From Thermoprotei archaeon (GTDB lineage Archaea > Thermoproteota > Nitrososphaeria > Geothermarchaeales > JDFR-13): a stretch of DNA of 34,956 nucleotides. The translations under genes were made by a program, and so were the position numbers. The stretch lies in NCBI GenBank assembly GCA_011043415.1, contig DQXH01000056.1, positions 1 through 34,956 of the forward strand. Reading direction: 5' to 3'. Within the stretch, counting starts at the first letter, position 1. Each line of letters starts with the position of its first letter. The notes under the pieces were generated by a model. It worked only from the letters and a program-made list of their open reading frames with translations. It ran no database searches and had not been told where the DNA came from. Positions 9,714 through 18,217 of this stretch are shown piece after piece.

Positions 9714-10198
9714 ACTATCCTCCTCATCGTTAAAAGCAGGATTAATAGTTGTATTACTGGCGTCATTAAAATTATAGTGCTATCGAATGAGAGTAGTAGA
9801 ATTAATGTAAGTATAGGGGGGAATATTAATGAAGCTAGTATAAAGAGGGCGTAAATATCGATCTTCTCCGTATATACAATAAATTTATTATTAATCATAT
9901 TAATGATCTCGTTGACCTTGATCATTGCGATCTCCCTTTCACCCAGGATAGGAAACTCATTTCTCTCCCCTGGGATTAAACTTATAGATATATCCTCCCC
10001 CTTCAAAGCCCTTCTTAGCTCGTCATATCCACATGATTTAATTGACGTCGGCAATGACCGTGTTAAGTAATATAACGTTATAAATTCATATAACTTATCA
10101 AGTTTTTTGAATAAATTTACTGAATAATGTTTAATATATCTATGAATCAGCAGATATACTGTTATATACTCAAGGATTAATATAATATATTCATACAT
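9695..10198 (-). CDS. Membrane protein, candidate first half of a split GspF/TadC-like platform protein
   Basis: TM - cytoplasmic helical segment (FITLYYLTRSLPTSIKSCGYDELRRALKGEDIS...) - two TMs (ALFILASLIFPPILTLILLLSF); overlaps the secretion ATPase start by 8 nt. Confidence 0.5.
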   Translation of the reverse strand: MYEYIILILEYITVYLLIHRYIKHYSVNLFKKLDKLYEFITLYYLTRSLPTSIKSCGYDELRRALKGEDISISLIPGERNEFPILGEREIAMIKVNEIINMINNKFIVYTEKIDIYALFILASLIFPPILTLILLLSFDSTIILMTPVIQLLILLLTMRRIVWMKRE

Positions 10199-11588
10199 TT
10201 CTCCGGCTTCTCTTTATAAATTCAATAAACTCTTCATAATTTATTATCTCTCCATTCGACAGTTTTTCCTTGGTAAATGTAAATAGTTCTAATAAATCAT
10301 TATACTTCAGTTTTAATCTTTTGCCTAGTTTTTCAGCTAAGATAGAGAGTCCATAATCCCTCTGTGATATTTCCTTTATTCTATATATCTTTACGTCATT
10401 ATCCTTATACTCTAGCGTATAGACGCCGTCAACATATCTTCTATTTTCATCTAAATCCCTTTTCATGATTACAACCAGGTCTATATCACATATTATTCGC
10501 GGATCCATTTCCTCGTGTATGAGCCATCTTTTCAAAAGACTATCTATTGAGTGAGTATGTATCGTGGTAGCGACATTTAATCCTAGTGAAATCGAGTAAA
10601 ATAATATCTCTACATCATGTTTAGTTAACGTTTCGCCGATGATTATATAACCCGGGCTTCTTCTTAATGTAAATATTATCTGCTCTTCCTTACTCCACTT
10701 GTTAATTTTCCCAAGTCTATAAAATACCTGGTGATTACCATAACGCCTTAAATCGAGTGACTCTCTAGCTTCTTCAATATATACCTTTCTAATATGATTA
10801 GGGAGTATAGATAATAGTGAGTTTAATAATGTAGTTTTTCCTGTATTAGGTGAGCCCGCGATTATAATATTAGCCAGGCTATATATAGATACAATTAAAA
10901 TTGAGGTTAAATCTACATCGATCGACCCTAAATTAATCAGCTTAGTTAGTGAATACATTAGATGTCTGAGGTTCCTTAGTGAGATGAAATAATCTCCATA
11001 TGTAATCTGAGGCCCATCAATATTTAATCTATAATGTATTTTACTATTGTATAAATCTGCCTCCATATTTCCTCTAAGAGGATCCAGCCCCTCACCTTTA
11101 ATAAATTCTATGAGTCTTATTAGTGAGAGTACTTCAGACTTCGTAAGTACAATATTTGTAATTAATTTCCCATACCTTCTATGATCTACATATATCGGAT
11201 ATTCAGATCCATTGATGAATATTTCATTAATGTTAATATCGTATAGCAGGGGCGCGACTCTCGATAGATTTAAAGATTCCCAGAATATCAGGTCGGGGAT
11301 CAGATCATTCTGAGGATCTATATTTAATCGTCTAAGCTCCTCACTTATCTTATTTATATTTATATTATAGAATATATCAAAGTTAATCTCATTGAACTCT
11401 GCCAATGCGTCGAAAACAGGATATTTCTGAGATAATTCTCTAACTAAAGGCAAAAGCCCTATATACTCTTCATTTAGGTAAACCTCATACTTCTTCTCCT
11501 CTTTATTTATATAAACTGTGTATACATTGTTAATGTCATATGATGGTTTGTCGATGTATCCGAGTAACAACTCTAGGTACATGTCCAT
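10191..11588 (-). CDS. Type II/IV secretion system ATPase (GspE/TadA/VirB11-type)
   Basis: Walker A IIAGSPNTGKTTLLNSLLSILP, IEEARESLDL, TLRRSPGYIIIGETLTKHDVEILFYSISLGLNVATTIHTHSIDSLLKRW. Confidence 0.88.
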   Translation of the reverse strand: MDMYLELLLGYIDKPSYDINNVYTVYINKEEKKYEVYLNEEYIGLLPLVRELSQKYPVFDALAEFNEINFDIFYNININKISEELRRLNIDPQNDLIPDLIFWESLNLSRVAPLLYDININEIFINGSEYPIYVDHRRYGKLITNIVLTKSEVLSLIRLIEFIKGEGLDPLRGNMEADLYNSKIHYRLNIDGPQITYGDYFISLRNLRHLMYSLTKLINLGSIDVDLTSILIVSIYSLANIIIAGSPNTGKTTLLNSLLSILPNHIRKVYIEEARESLDLRRYGNHQVFYRLGKINKWSKEEQIIFTLRRSPGYIIIGETLTKHDVEILFYSISLGLNVATTIHTHSIDSLLKRWLIHEEMDPRIICDIDLVVIMKRDLDENRRYVDGVYTLEYKDNDVKIYRIKEISQRDYGLSILAEKLGKRLKLKYNDLLELFTFTKEKLSNGEIINYEEFIEFIKRSRRNV

Positions 11589-11635
11589 TAAGGTAAGTTG
11601 TTTAAAAATATATAACTACACCCAATTTTAATGGG

Positions 11636-11737
11636 ATGAAGAGGGTTCTTGAGAAAGTTCTGATATCTAATATCGATATAATAATCGTAATATTGATAAT
11701 AGTCTCGATTCTCATAAGGGTGATTGGCTATGGATAA
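11636..11737 (+). CDS. 33-aa single-TM micro-protein, first in the divergent plus-strand pilus operon
   Basis: Hand translation MKRVLEKVLISNIDIIIVILIIVSILIRVIGYG*; overlaps the next start by 8 nt; not in the ORF track. Confidence 0.45.
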   Translation: MKRVLEKVLISNIDIIIVILIIVSILIRVIGYG

Positions 11738-11918
11738 CACAGTGGCTTATCTATTAATGGAGGTAGTTATAGCAGTGGTATGTATAAGCCTGGTTTTAGT
11801 ATTCTCAAATTTGTTATCAAGCTCTATACTTGGACTATTTCATAGGCATTTGAATAATGGTACAATATACTCGGATGGTTTAATTAGAATTATTAGAGAG
11901 TTGGTGTTAAATGTCTAG
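11730..11918 (+). CDS. Small membrane protein (62 aa from ATG 11730)
   Basis: MDNTVAYLLMEVVIAVVCISLVLVFSNLLSSSILGLFHRHL...; SD-like GGTGAT at 11719-11724. The tracked start at 11724 is a TTG. Confidence 0.6.
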   Translation: MDNTVAYLLMEVVIAVVCISLVLVFSNLLSSSILGLFHRHLNNGTIYSDGLIRIIRELVLNV

Positions 11919-12018
11919 TGAGATAATTGAATCCTTTCTTGGTCTCTTTATATTCTTCATAATCGTGATTCTTGTTTTAATCTATGTATTTATCATGATA
12001 ATGGTGTTCCTACTATGA
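11911..12018 (+). CDS. 35-aa single-TM micro-protein
   Basis: Hand translation MSSEIIESFLGLFIFFIIVILVLIYVFIMIMVFLL*; GGTG 5' of the ATG; overlaps both neighbours (ATGA at 12015-12018). Confidence 0.5.
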   Translation: MSSEIIESFLGLFIFFIIVILVLIYVFIMIMVFLL

Positions 12019-12401
12019 GGAAGATGTTTGAGATTCTGGTTTCGTCCTCGATAATTGTAGCTTTCATAATGATCTCTGTAATAGGGCATATTAAGATATT
12101 AAGTGGCTTACAAAGTAAAAACAAGTATAGTGATCCATGCATAGATCTACTGTCCAATATGTATGAGAATAATAGTAGTTATATCGCTAGGACCCAGGGA
12201 AATTCTTCTCTCAGGATTATATACATATATTCAACTAGTATTCAAGATGCTGAACCAGTGTTAATTATTTTAATTACAAAAAACATGAGCACTATAAGTA
12301 TAGAGGCTTATATACCAGCTAACTACACGATGATGTCTAGATACCGTGTATATGGTGGGGGGTGCATGTATTGTTTTGTAAGAGAAGAGGCTGGAGTATA
12401 G
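12015..12401 (+). CDS. Pseudopilin-like protein, one N-terminal TM plus ectodomain
   Basis: MRKMFEILVSSSIIVAFIMISVIGHIKIL followed by a soluble region with N-glycosylation sequons (NNSS, NSSL, NMST, NYT). Confidence 0.55.
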   Translation: MRKMFEILVSSSIIVAFIMISVIGHIKILSGLQSKNKYSDPCIDLLSNMYENNSSYIARTQGNSSLRIIYIYSTSIQDAEPVLIILITKNMSTISIEAYIPANYTMMSRYRVYGGGCMYCFVREEAGV

Positions 12402-12697
12402 CCTTATCAACGATATTATTGATTGCGGTTCTCATATTTGTAGATGGGATGATTTATGAAATAAAAAGTATCGAGTATGAGATAGGGAATTTTGATGAAT
12501 ACATTCTGAAGTATTCGGCATCGCTATATATAGTAAATAAGTTTATCAATTCAAATAGCCTGGTTATATTTTACCCGGATTCAATAGAAGTTGTAGATAT
12601 TGATTTTAATGAAACTTATTGTAGCCTGTTGGTTAGGAAGGTGAGTGGCCCATCCAATCTAGATATTTACTATAAAATTATAATTGAGCATCTGTAG
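12362..12697 (+). CDS. Pilin-like protein with class III signal-like N-terminus
   Basis: CKRRGWSIALSTILLIAVLIFVDGMIYEI...; 40-nt overlap with the preceding ORF if GTG 12362 is used (start uncertain). Confidence 0.55.
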   Translation: MHVLFCKRRGWSIALSTILLIAVLIFVDGMIYEIKSIEYEIGNFDEYILKYSASLYIVNKFINSNSLVIFYPDSIEVVDIDFNETYCSLLVRKVSGPSNLDIYYKIIIEHL

Positions 12698-13528
12698 CTA
12701 GTTTCTACTTCTAAATCTCTTCTTAGTTACTTGTATATTCCCTTCACTCATTCTCTTAATTTCTGCCAGTCTGTCTCTTAAGGTGAATCTGCTAACTTTA
12801 AGTACCCTACTTAATATAGTCTGATTGAAGTATGGTCTTCTATCCTCTTTATATGCCAATGACATTTCACCGAGGTATATAAGTAGTGCAGAGACTGTTT
12901 TTATGCTTTTTCCCTTTAAATATCTTGATAGTGAAGACCCTAATTCATTTATGATTTTCCAGATTCTCTCATAATAATACTTATCTATCTTCGATAAATT
13001 CAGTTCCTTAATAACCTTATTTAGATATAAATTTGTGGCTGCTAAGTAATCTGGTTTAAACTGTCTTATAGTGTTAGAGTTCTTTAGTTTGTATATTAGC
13101 TTCAAGATCCTACTTCTATTAAGTTTAACTCCATATCTTAACATAAAGACACTATCTAGATCCTTGAACGTTATAAGATAATTCTTATCCTCATATGCTG
13201 ATACGATTAAGGCTGTTGATACTGCTGTATAAGGGTCTAATCTCCTATCTCTCAGCCTACTCAATATCGTTATCATGTGTCTCTTAGCTCTTTTCATTAT
13301 ATTAGCTGGGATATCCAAGATGTTTGATACTTCATAGAATATATCTAGATACTTTCTATCTAAGGCCTCCGACTTAATTAATATAATTTCATTAAAATTC
13401 CTATCTATATAGTACTCGTTTTCAGAAGACTCTTCCAATATAGTTCCACATACCTTACAGATGACTCTTCCTCTAAGTCTTATAAATTCTACTGAGCCGC
13501 ATATGGGGCATACCTTCGGGATCATCAA
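12698..13528 (-). CDS. tfb: Divergent transcription initiation factor B (TFB) paralog
   Basis: N-terminal zinc ribbon CPICGSVEFIRLRGRVICKVCG, two cyclin-like helical repeats, C-terminal HTH (NQTILSRVLKVSRFTLRDRLAEI); short (276 aa). Confidence 0.78.
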   Translation of the reverse strand: MMIPKVCPICGSVEFIRLRGRVICKVCGTILEESSENEYYIDRNFNEIILIKSEALDRKYLDIFYEVSNILDIPANIMKRAKRHMITILSRLRDRRLDPYTAVSTALIVSAYEDKNYLITFKDLDSVFMLRYGVKLNRSRILKLIYKLKNSNTIRQFKPDYLAATNLYLNKVIKELNLSKIDKYYYERIWKIINELGSSLSRYLKGKSIKTVSALLIYLGEMSLAYKEDRRPYFNQTILSRVLKVSRFTLRDRLAEIKRMSEGNIQVTKKRFRSRN

Positions 13529-13700
13529 TATTTACTGGGTAGATATGGTTTAATATAATGAAGTTTTGAATGGTTAAAGATAATTTACTTTTCTTCGATG
13601 GCGATGTATAAATTAGAGTTGTAAATATAGACTTTAGTGAAAGTGTAATTTAATAGTGAGAGATAGGCAAATATTAATTTAGAACTATGGTGTTGGAAAA

Positions 13701-14117
13701 ATGATGCCTATAAATCTTCTTACTAGAGAATTAAATCTATTGATTAATAAGGAGGTAATAGTTGAGTTTAAAGATGGAGGTCGTTTAAAGGGTGTTTTAA
13801 AGGCTATCGACCCAACTACTCTAAATATAGTATTATCGGATATCGAGGTAGGTAGGGAGAAGTATCGTGTAATAGTTTATCGGGGAGAGAATATTAAGGC
13901 AATATACCTTAAAGAGCGTTATATAGATCTAACAGAGCTTAGGAAGAGGTTGGAACGTGTTTTCCCTAGAGTCGTAGAATATAGGCCTTCCGAGAAAGCA
14001 CTTATCGTCATGAATAAAATTAAAGTTACGGAGGACGGGGTATTCGGGGAACCCGGCCCGATCTACAACAGGGTTAAGAGAATTTATGATGAGTATATCG
14101 CTGAGATAAAGGGTTAA
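13701..14117 (+). CDS. LSm/Sm-like RNA-binding protein with extra C-terminal domain (SmAP3-like)
   Basis: LLINKEVIVEFKDGGRLKGVLKAIDPTTLNIVLSD Sm1 motif, VIVYRGENIKAIYL Sm2-like motif, about 65-aa C-terminal extension. Confidence 0.75.
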   Translation: MMPINLLTRELNLLINKEVIVEFKDGGRLKGVLKAIDPTTLNIVLSDIEVGREKYRVIVYRGENIKAIYLKERYIDLTELRKRLERVFPRVVEYRPSEKALIVMNKIKVTEDGVFGEPGPIYNRVKRIYDEYIAEIKG

Positions 14118-14812
14118 GTATACATATACTTATCTCCCTCTTTTTTAGTCGCCTCTAGAATCTCCCTAGTCCTCTTTTCATATTCCTCTGCAGTCTCTAA
14201 TAACTCCTCTAAATTCAATTTCATGTTAAGGATCTCTGAGATAGTCTTTAAGGCGGAGTATACACCCATTAAATCAATGGTTCTCTCTGGATCCGCGTAT
14301 GCCAATAAGGCGATCGCGGGAATATGCAATATTTCTGCATAATATAGTACCTGAGCTAGTGGCCCATATATTTTAACATCTTTCTGTATCTCCCGGTAGT
14401 CTAATCTATTTTTCCAGTAGTTGTTATATACTATCCTAATTAAATCTGACTCACCATCCTTCAATGAGGATGTTAACCCTCCGATGGTGATGACTCTATC
14501 AATACCCTTATTAGACAATTCCTCTAGAAGCTTCTTCACTAAAGTAGCTCCTCTATATCCCGGAGGGACCTCCTCTATATATAAAATCAGGAAATGCTTA
14601 TCGTACTCATATATTTCTACTGGATATGATAATCCGAATTTTGTGGTGGTTAATACTGGTGGAAGGTATTTGCTCTCGGCGATCGCTATTCTCTCAATTG
14701 AATCTAGGTTATCAATTAAATATTTTATAGTTAGGTAACCTACGTATCCTATTCCCTTAAACCCAGTTAATATAAGTCTTGTTTGTGGGTTTCTATACCA
14801 GTGTATTTTCAT
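14114..14812 (-). CDS. PAC2-family proteasome assembly chaperone-like protein
   Basis: LILTGFKGIGYVGYLTIKYLID, AIAESKYLPPVLTTTKFGLSYPVEIY, KGIDRVITIGGLTSS. Confidence 0.72.
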   Translation of the reverse strand: MKIHWYRNPQTRLILTGFKGIGYVGYLTIKYLIDNLDSIERIAIAESKYLPPVLTTTKFGLSYPVEIYEYDKHFLILYIEEVPPGYRGATLVKKLLEELSNKGIDRVITIGGLTSSLKDGESDLIRIVYNNYWKNRLDYREIQKDVKIYGPLAQVLYYAEILHIPAIALLAYADPERTIDLMGVYSALKTISEILNMKLNLEELLETAEEYEKRTREILEATKKEGDKYMYT

Positions 14813-14953
14813 AGCATCACCTATGTTTACTTATCCAGCATTACCATCGCATTTTAGATGTTTAAGCAAAATTTACATATAAATTCTAAATGTTAATTAA
14901 CTATTTATAAGTTAAATGCAGTATGACTTAATCATTGAATATTGTGAGTCGGC

Positions 14954-16219
14954 ATGAGTAGGGTCGTTATAAGTTTTTTAGGTGATCCCGATAAAGTAGG
15001 TAGGGCGGCATATCTAATTAGGGGGAGTAAGAGTATATTGATTGACTATGGCGTCGAACTAACTAAGCCGCCTAAATTCCCGATATTAGTTCCCCCGCAC
15101 TACATAGACTTATTCATATTATCGCATTCACATTTAGATCATATAGGAGCCGCGCCTACCCTATATTTACATGGTAATATACCCGCCCTAATGACTAAAC
15201 CCACTCTAGAACTAGGTGAATTGCTGATTAAAGACTTTATAAAATTATCGGGGGAGTATCTCCCATATGAGTACCTAGATTTCATGAATCTGGCGAATAA
15301 TACACATTTCTTAACTTATAAAAAGAATTTTTCTATAAATGATGTATCAATAACCTTTCTAGATGCTGGTCATATCCCAGGTAGTTGCCAAGTTATAGTT
15401 GAGATTGATGGGAAGAGGATTTTATATACTGGGGATATAAATACATACGATACTCGCCTACAGAATGTCGCGGATTTAAACTATGAGGAGGAATTTGATG
15501 CTGTCATAATTGAAAGTACCTATGCTGCCGATGTACATCCTCCCCGTAAGAAGCTCGAGAGACTATTTGTAAAAACTGCAGAGGAGGTTGTTGAAGACGG
15601 TGGTATAGCCCTCGTACCTGCGTTTGCAGTCGGTAGGAGTCAAGAGATTCTACTAATATTATATCATAGAAAATTTAGTTATAATATCACGATGGATGGG
15701 ATGGCTTTGGAAGCGACTAAAATATTATTGAATAACCCTGGTTATATCAAAAATTATAAGGTGTTGAAGAAGGCTTTTAAGAAGATTAGAAAGGTATATA
15801 GATGGAAGGAGAGGAAGAAGGTTATTAAGGAACCTGGTTTAATAATAGCTCCCGCAGGTATGTTGGGTGGGGGAGCAGCTGTATATTATATTAATAAGCT
15901 GTATAAGGATCCGAAGAATGCGATTTTCCTCGTAGGTTATCAGGCTCCAGGCTCACCTGGAAGAAACTTGCTTGAAGCGAGGAAACTTAAGATTGAGGAG
16001 AGGGAGAAAGAGGTTGTTGCATCAATATATTATATGCAGTTTTCAGCCCATACTGATTCAAATGGGTTGAAGAAGGTTTTATCTTCATTAAGAGGTGATC
16101 CTAAAATATATATTGTTCATGGTGAGAGGAGGGGTAGGGAGGCATTATATCGTATAGCTAGTGAGGAATATGGATTTAAGGCTTATATGCCTATGACTGG
16201 TGAGAAATATGAAGTATAA
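14954..16219 (+). CDS. Metallo-beta-lactamase/beta-CASP RNA nuclease (CPSF/Ysh1-like)
   Basis: HSHLDHIGAAP, DAGHIPGS, YTGDINTYDTR, ESTYAAD, PAFAVGRSQEIL, APAGMLGGGAAVYY, HGE. Confidence 0.9.
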   Translation: MSRVVISFLGDPDKVGRAAYLIRGSKSILIDYGVELTKPPKFPILVPPHYIDLFILSHSHLDHIGAAPTLYLHGNIPALMTKPTLELGELLIKDFIKLSGEYLPYEYLDFMNLANNTHFLTYKKNFSINDVSITFLDAGHIPGSCQVIVEIDGKRILYTGDINTYDTRLQNVADLNYEEEFDAVIIESTYAADVHPPRKKLERLFVKTAEEVVEDGGIALVPAFAVGRSQEILLILYHRKFSYNITMDGMALEATKILLNNPGYIKNYKVLKKAFKKIRKVYRWKERKKVIKEPGLIIAPAGMLGGGAAVYYINKLYKDPKNAIFLVGYQAPGSPGRNLLEARKLKIEEREKEVVASIYYMQFSAHTDSNGLKKVLSSLRGDPKIYIVHGERRGREALYRIASEEYGFKAYMPMTGEKYEV

Positions 16220-16799
16220 ATTTAATATTTGGGTGGAGCCTGATAGTGAGGATATAATCTTTAGGAATATCGATGTGGTCGAGGCAGGTATAAGCTTTAT
16301 CTTTTGGGAGAATTATGAGTTGGATATCAATAGAATGCCTGAGGAGGTTTTGCGGAGAACTGAATTTAATGAACGTAATCAGCTTGATATAAGTAGCTTG
16401 ATTAAATTATTTAGAAGTAGTGTGAAGCCTGAGTCAAATATAATAGACATTATATTTCTGTCTAAGGATATTTACTATAAAGATAAGGACTATATATTCG
16501 CTGCTACACATATTCCGTCAAAGACTATAGTGATTTCACTCTATAGGCTTTCTAAGACATATGATTTAAAGGGGTTTATTGATGAGAATACTCTTAGGAC
16601 ACGGGTCTTTAAAGAGATATTACATGAATTAGGGCATTTATTGGGTCTAGATCATTGTAGTGATGAAAAGTGTGTAATGTCGTTCTCCCCTAATTTAAGA
16701 GCTTTAGACGAGAAACTCCCCTTTTTCTGCCGAGTGTGTGTAGATAAGTTGAAGGATATGGGGTATAAAGTATTTACCTCTGATGAAGGTATAATCTAA
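16200..16799 (+). CDS. Archaemetzincin-like zinc metalloprotease (start more likely ATG 16209 than 16200)
   Basis: HELGHLLGLDHCSDEKCVMSFSPNLRALDEKLPFFCRVC matches HExxHxxGxxxCx4CxM...CxxC. Confidence 0.85.
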   Translation: MRNMKYKFNIWVEPDSEDIIFRNIDVVEAGISFIFWENYELDINRMPEEVLRRTEFNERNQLDISSLIKLFRSSVKPESNIIDIIFLSKDIYYKDKDYIFAATHIPSKTIVISLYRLSKTYDLKGFIDENTLRTRVFKEILHELGHLLGLDHCSDEKCVMSFSPNLRALDEKLPFFCRVCVDKLKDMGYKVFTSDEGII

Positions 16800-16996
16800 T
16801 ACTCTACTATCTCGACCTTAGCATTCTTTAAAATCTCCTCAGCCTCCTCCTCACTGTATACCTTAATCGTATATAACCTCCTACTTAATCTCGCCTTAAT
16901 CTTAATATACTTAGGCAGTCTCCTAACGACTATAATCTTCTTTGCATGCTGCATCAATTTAATGAACTCATCTTTATCCTTGATCTCCATAGGCAT
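16796..16996 (-). CDS. rpl38e: Ribosomal protein L38e (start MPMEIKDK at 16996; the track starts at 17008)
   Basis: MPMEIKDKDEFIKLMQHAKKIIVVRRLPKYIKIKARLSRRLYTIKVYSEEEAEEILKNAKVEIVEY fits the L38e pattern (xxKLKxRxxRxLYTxxV). Confidence 0.8.
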   Translation of the reverse strand: MPMEIKDKDEFIKLMQHAKKIIVVRRLPKYIKIKARLSRRLYTIKVYSEEEAEEILKNAKVEIVEY

Positions 16997-17058
16997 ATTA
17001 ATCACCATTCTTAAGGTAAAATATTAACTTATAGTATAAAATTTTTTGGTTTTAGATT

Positions 17059-17697
17059 ATGCATAAGGTATTCAATATCAGAGACTTAAATAAGTATGTT
17101 AGTAGTGTTGATCCAGAGTGGCATACAATCATATATCCTACAGATACGGTATATGGCATCGGGGGAGACCCATTAAATCAAATTATAGTGAGTAGAGTAC
17201 TACATCTAAAGAGGAGGGTTTTAAATCCATTTCCTATACTGATATCGAAAGTGGATTATGTATATAAGCTAGCATATGTAAGTGATCTAGCCGAGAAATT
17301 CATGGAATATTTTTGGCCTGGGGGGTTAACCATCCTATTCAAGGCAAAATATGATATTCCAGCTATCCTAGGGAGTAAGGTAATCGGTCTAAGATGCCCT
17401 GCTCCGAGGGAGTTGAGAGAATTAATCGAGTATTTTGGCGGGTTATTGATAGGGACTTCCGCAAATATATCTGGGTATCCTCCAGCCACCTCATATCTCG
17501 ATGCATATAATTACTTCGGTGACCGGGTCGACTATTATATAGTAGATGATGAGATGCCTCATGGCAAGCCGTCTACAGTATTAGATTTATCAGGTGGGGA
17601 TGTCGTTAAAATAATTAGAGTCGGATATGTGGGATTGGATGAACTCTCGAGAATATGTGGTGAATGGGGGTGTAAACTAGTTGTTAAATCTCGATAA
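17059..17697 (+). CDS. Threonylcarbamoyl-AMP synthase (Sua5/YrdC)
   Basis: IIYPTDTVYGIGGDP, LKRRVLNPFPILIS, WPGGLTILFKAK, GLRCPAPRELRELIEYFGGLLIGTSANISGYPPAT. Confidence 0.9.
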   Translation: MHKVFNIRDLNKYVSSVDPEWHTIIYPTDTVYGIGGDPLNQIIVSRVLHLKRRVLNPFPILISKVDYVYKLAYVSDLAEKFMEYFWPGGLTILFKAKYDIPAILGSKVIGLRCPAPRELRELIEYFGGLLIGTSANISGYPPATSYLDAYNYFGDRVDYYIVDDEMPHGKPSTVLDLSGGDVVKIIRVGYVGLDELSRICGEWGCKLVVKSR

Positions 17698-18217
17698 AGA
17701 ATTCAATATAATTATAACGACACCTAGGAATAGAGAGTGGTATGCGATTGAGGAGATTGAGTCGATTATATATTACTTAAAGATTGAATGTAAATATGAT
17801 TTTTGGCGTTCTGGCATAAGTGGCGTGGTATTAGGGTATATAGATTACCCAGTTAGGGAGTTTATAGGGAAGCTGAAGTCTTTATTATCTGAGCGGCCAT
17901 GGGAGTTCAGGGATATTAAACGTGTTATCCCAGTTGATGTGATTGTAGATACGGACTATACTGAGATATCTAGGGTATCGTGGAGAATAGCTGAGAATAT
18001 CCCTAAAGGCGCCACGTTTAGGATTAATGTCAAGAAGAGATATACTGAATTGAGTAGTAGGGAGTTGATTAGGGTCGTAGCTGAAAGAATTGATCGTAAA
18101 GTAGATTTGGAGAACCCAGATTATATTATTAACATAGAGATCTTAGGGCCTAAAACTGGTGTTGCTTTAATTAAACCAGATGACATATTAAGTGTCGAGA
18201 AAGAGCTTCTTAGATAA
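17681..18217 (+). CDS. THUMP-domain protein (Tan1-like)
   Basis: Central/C-terminal THUMP pattern: IPKGATFRINVKKRYTELSSRELIRVVAERIDRKVDLENPDYIINIEILGPKTGVALIKPDDILSVEK. Confidence 0.75.
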   Translation: MLNLDKEFNIIITTPRNREWYAIEEIESIIYYLKIECKYDFWRSGISGVVLGYIDYPVREFIGKLKSLLSERPWEFRDIKRVIPVDVIVDTDYTEISRVSWRIAENIPKGATFRINVKKRYTELSSRELIRVVAERIDRKVDLENPDYIINIEILGPKTGVALIKPDDILSVEKELLR

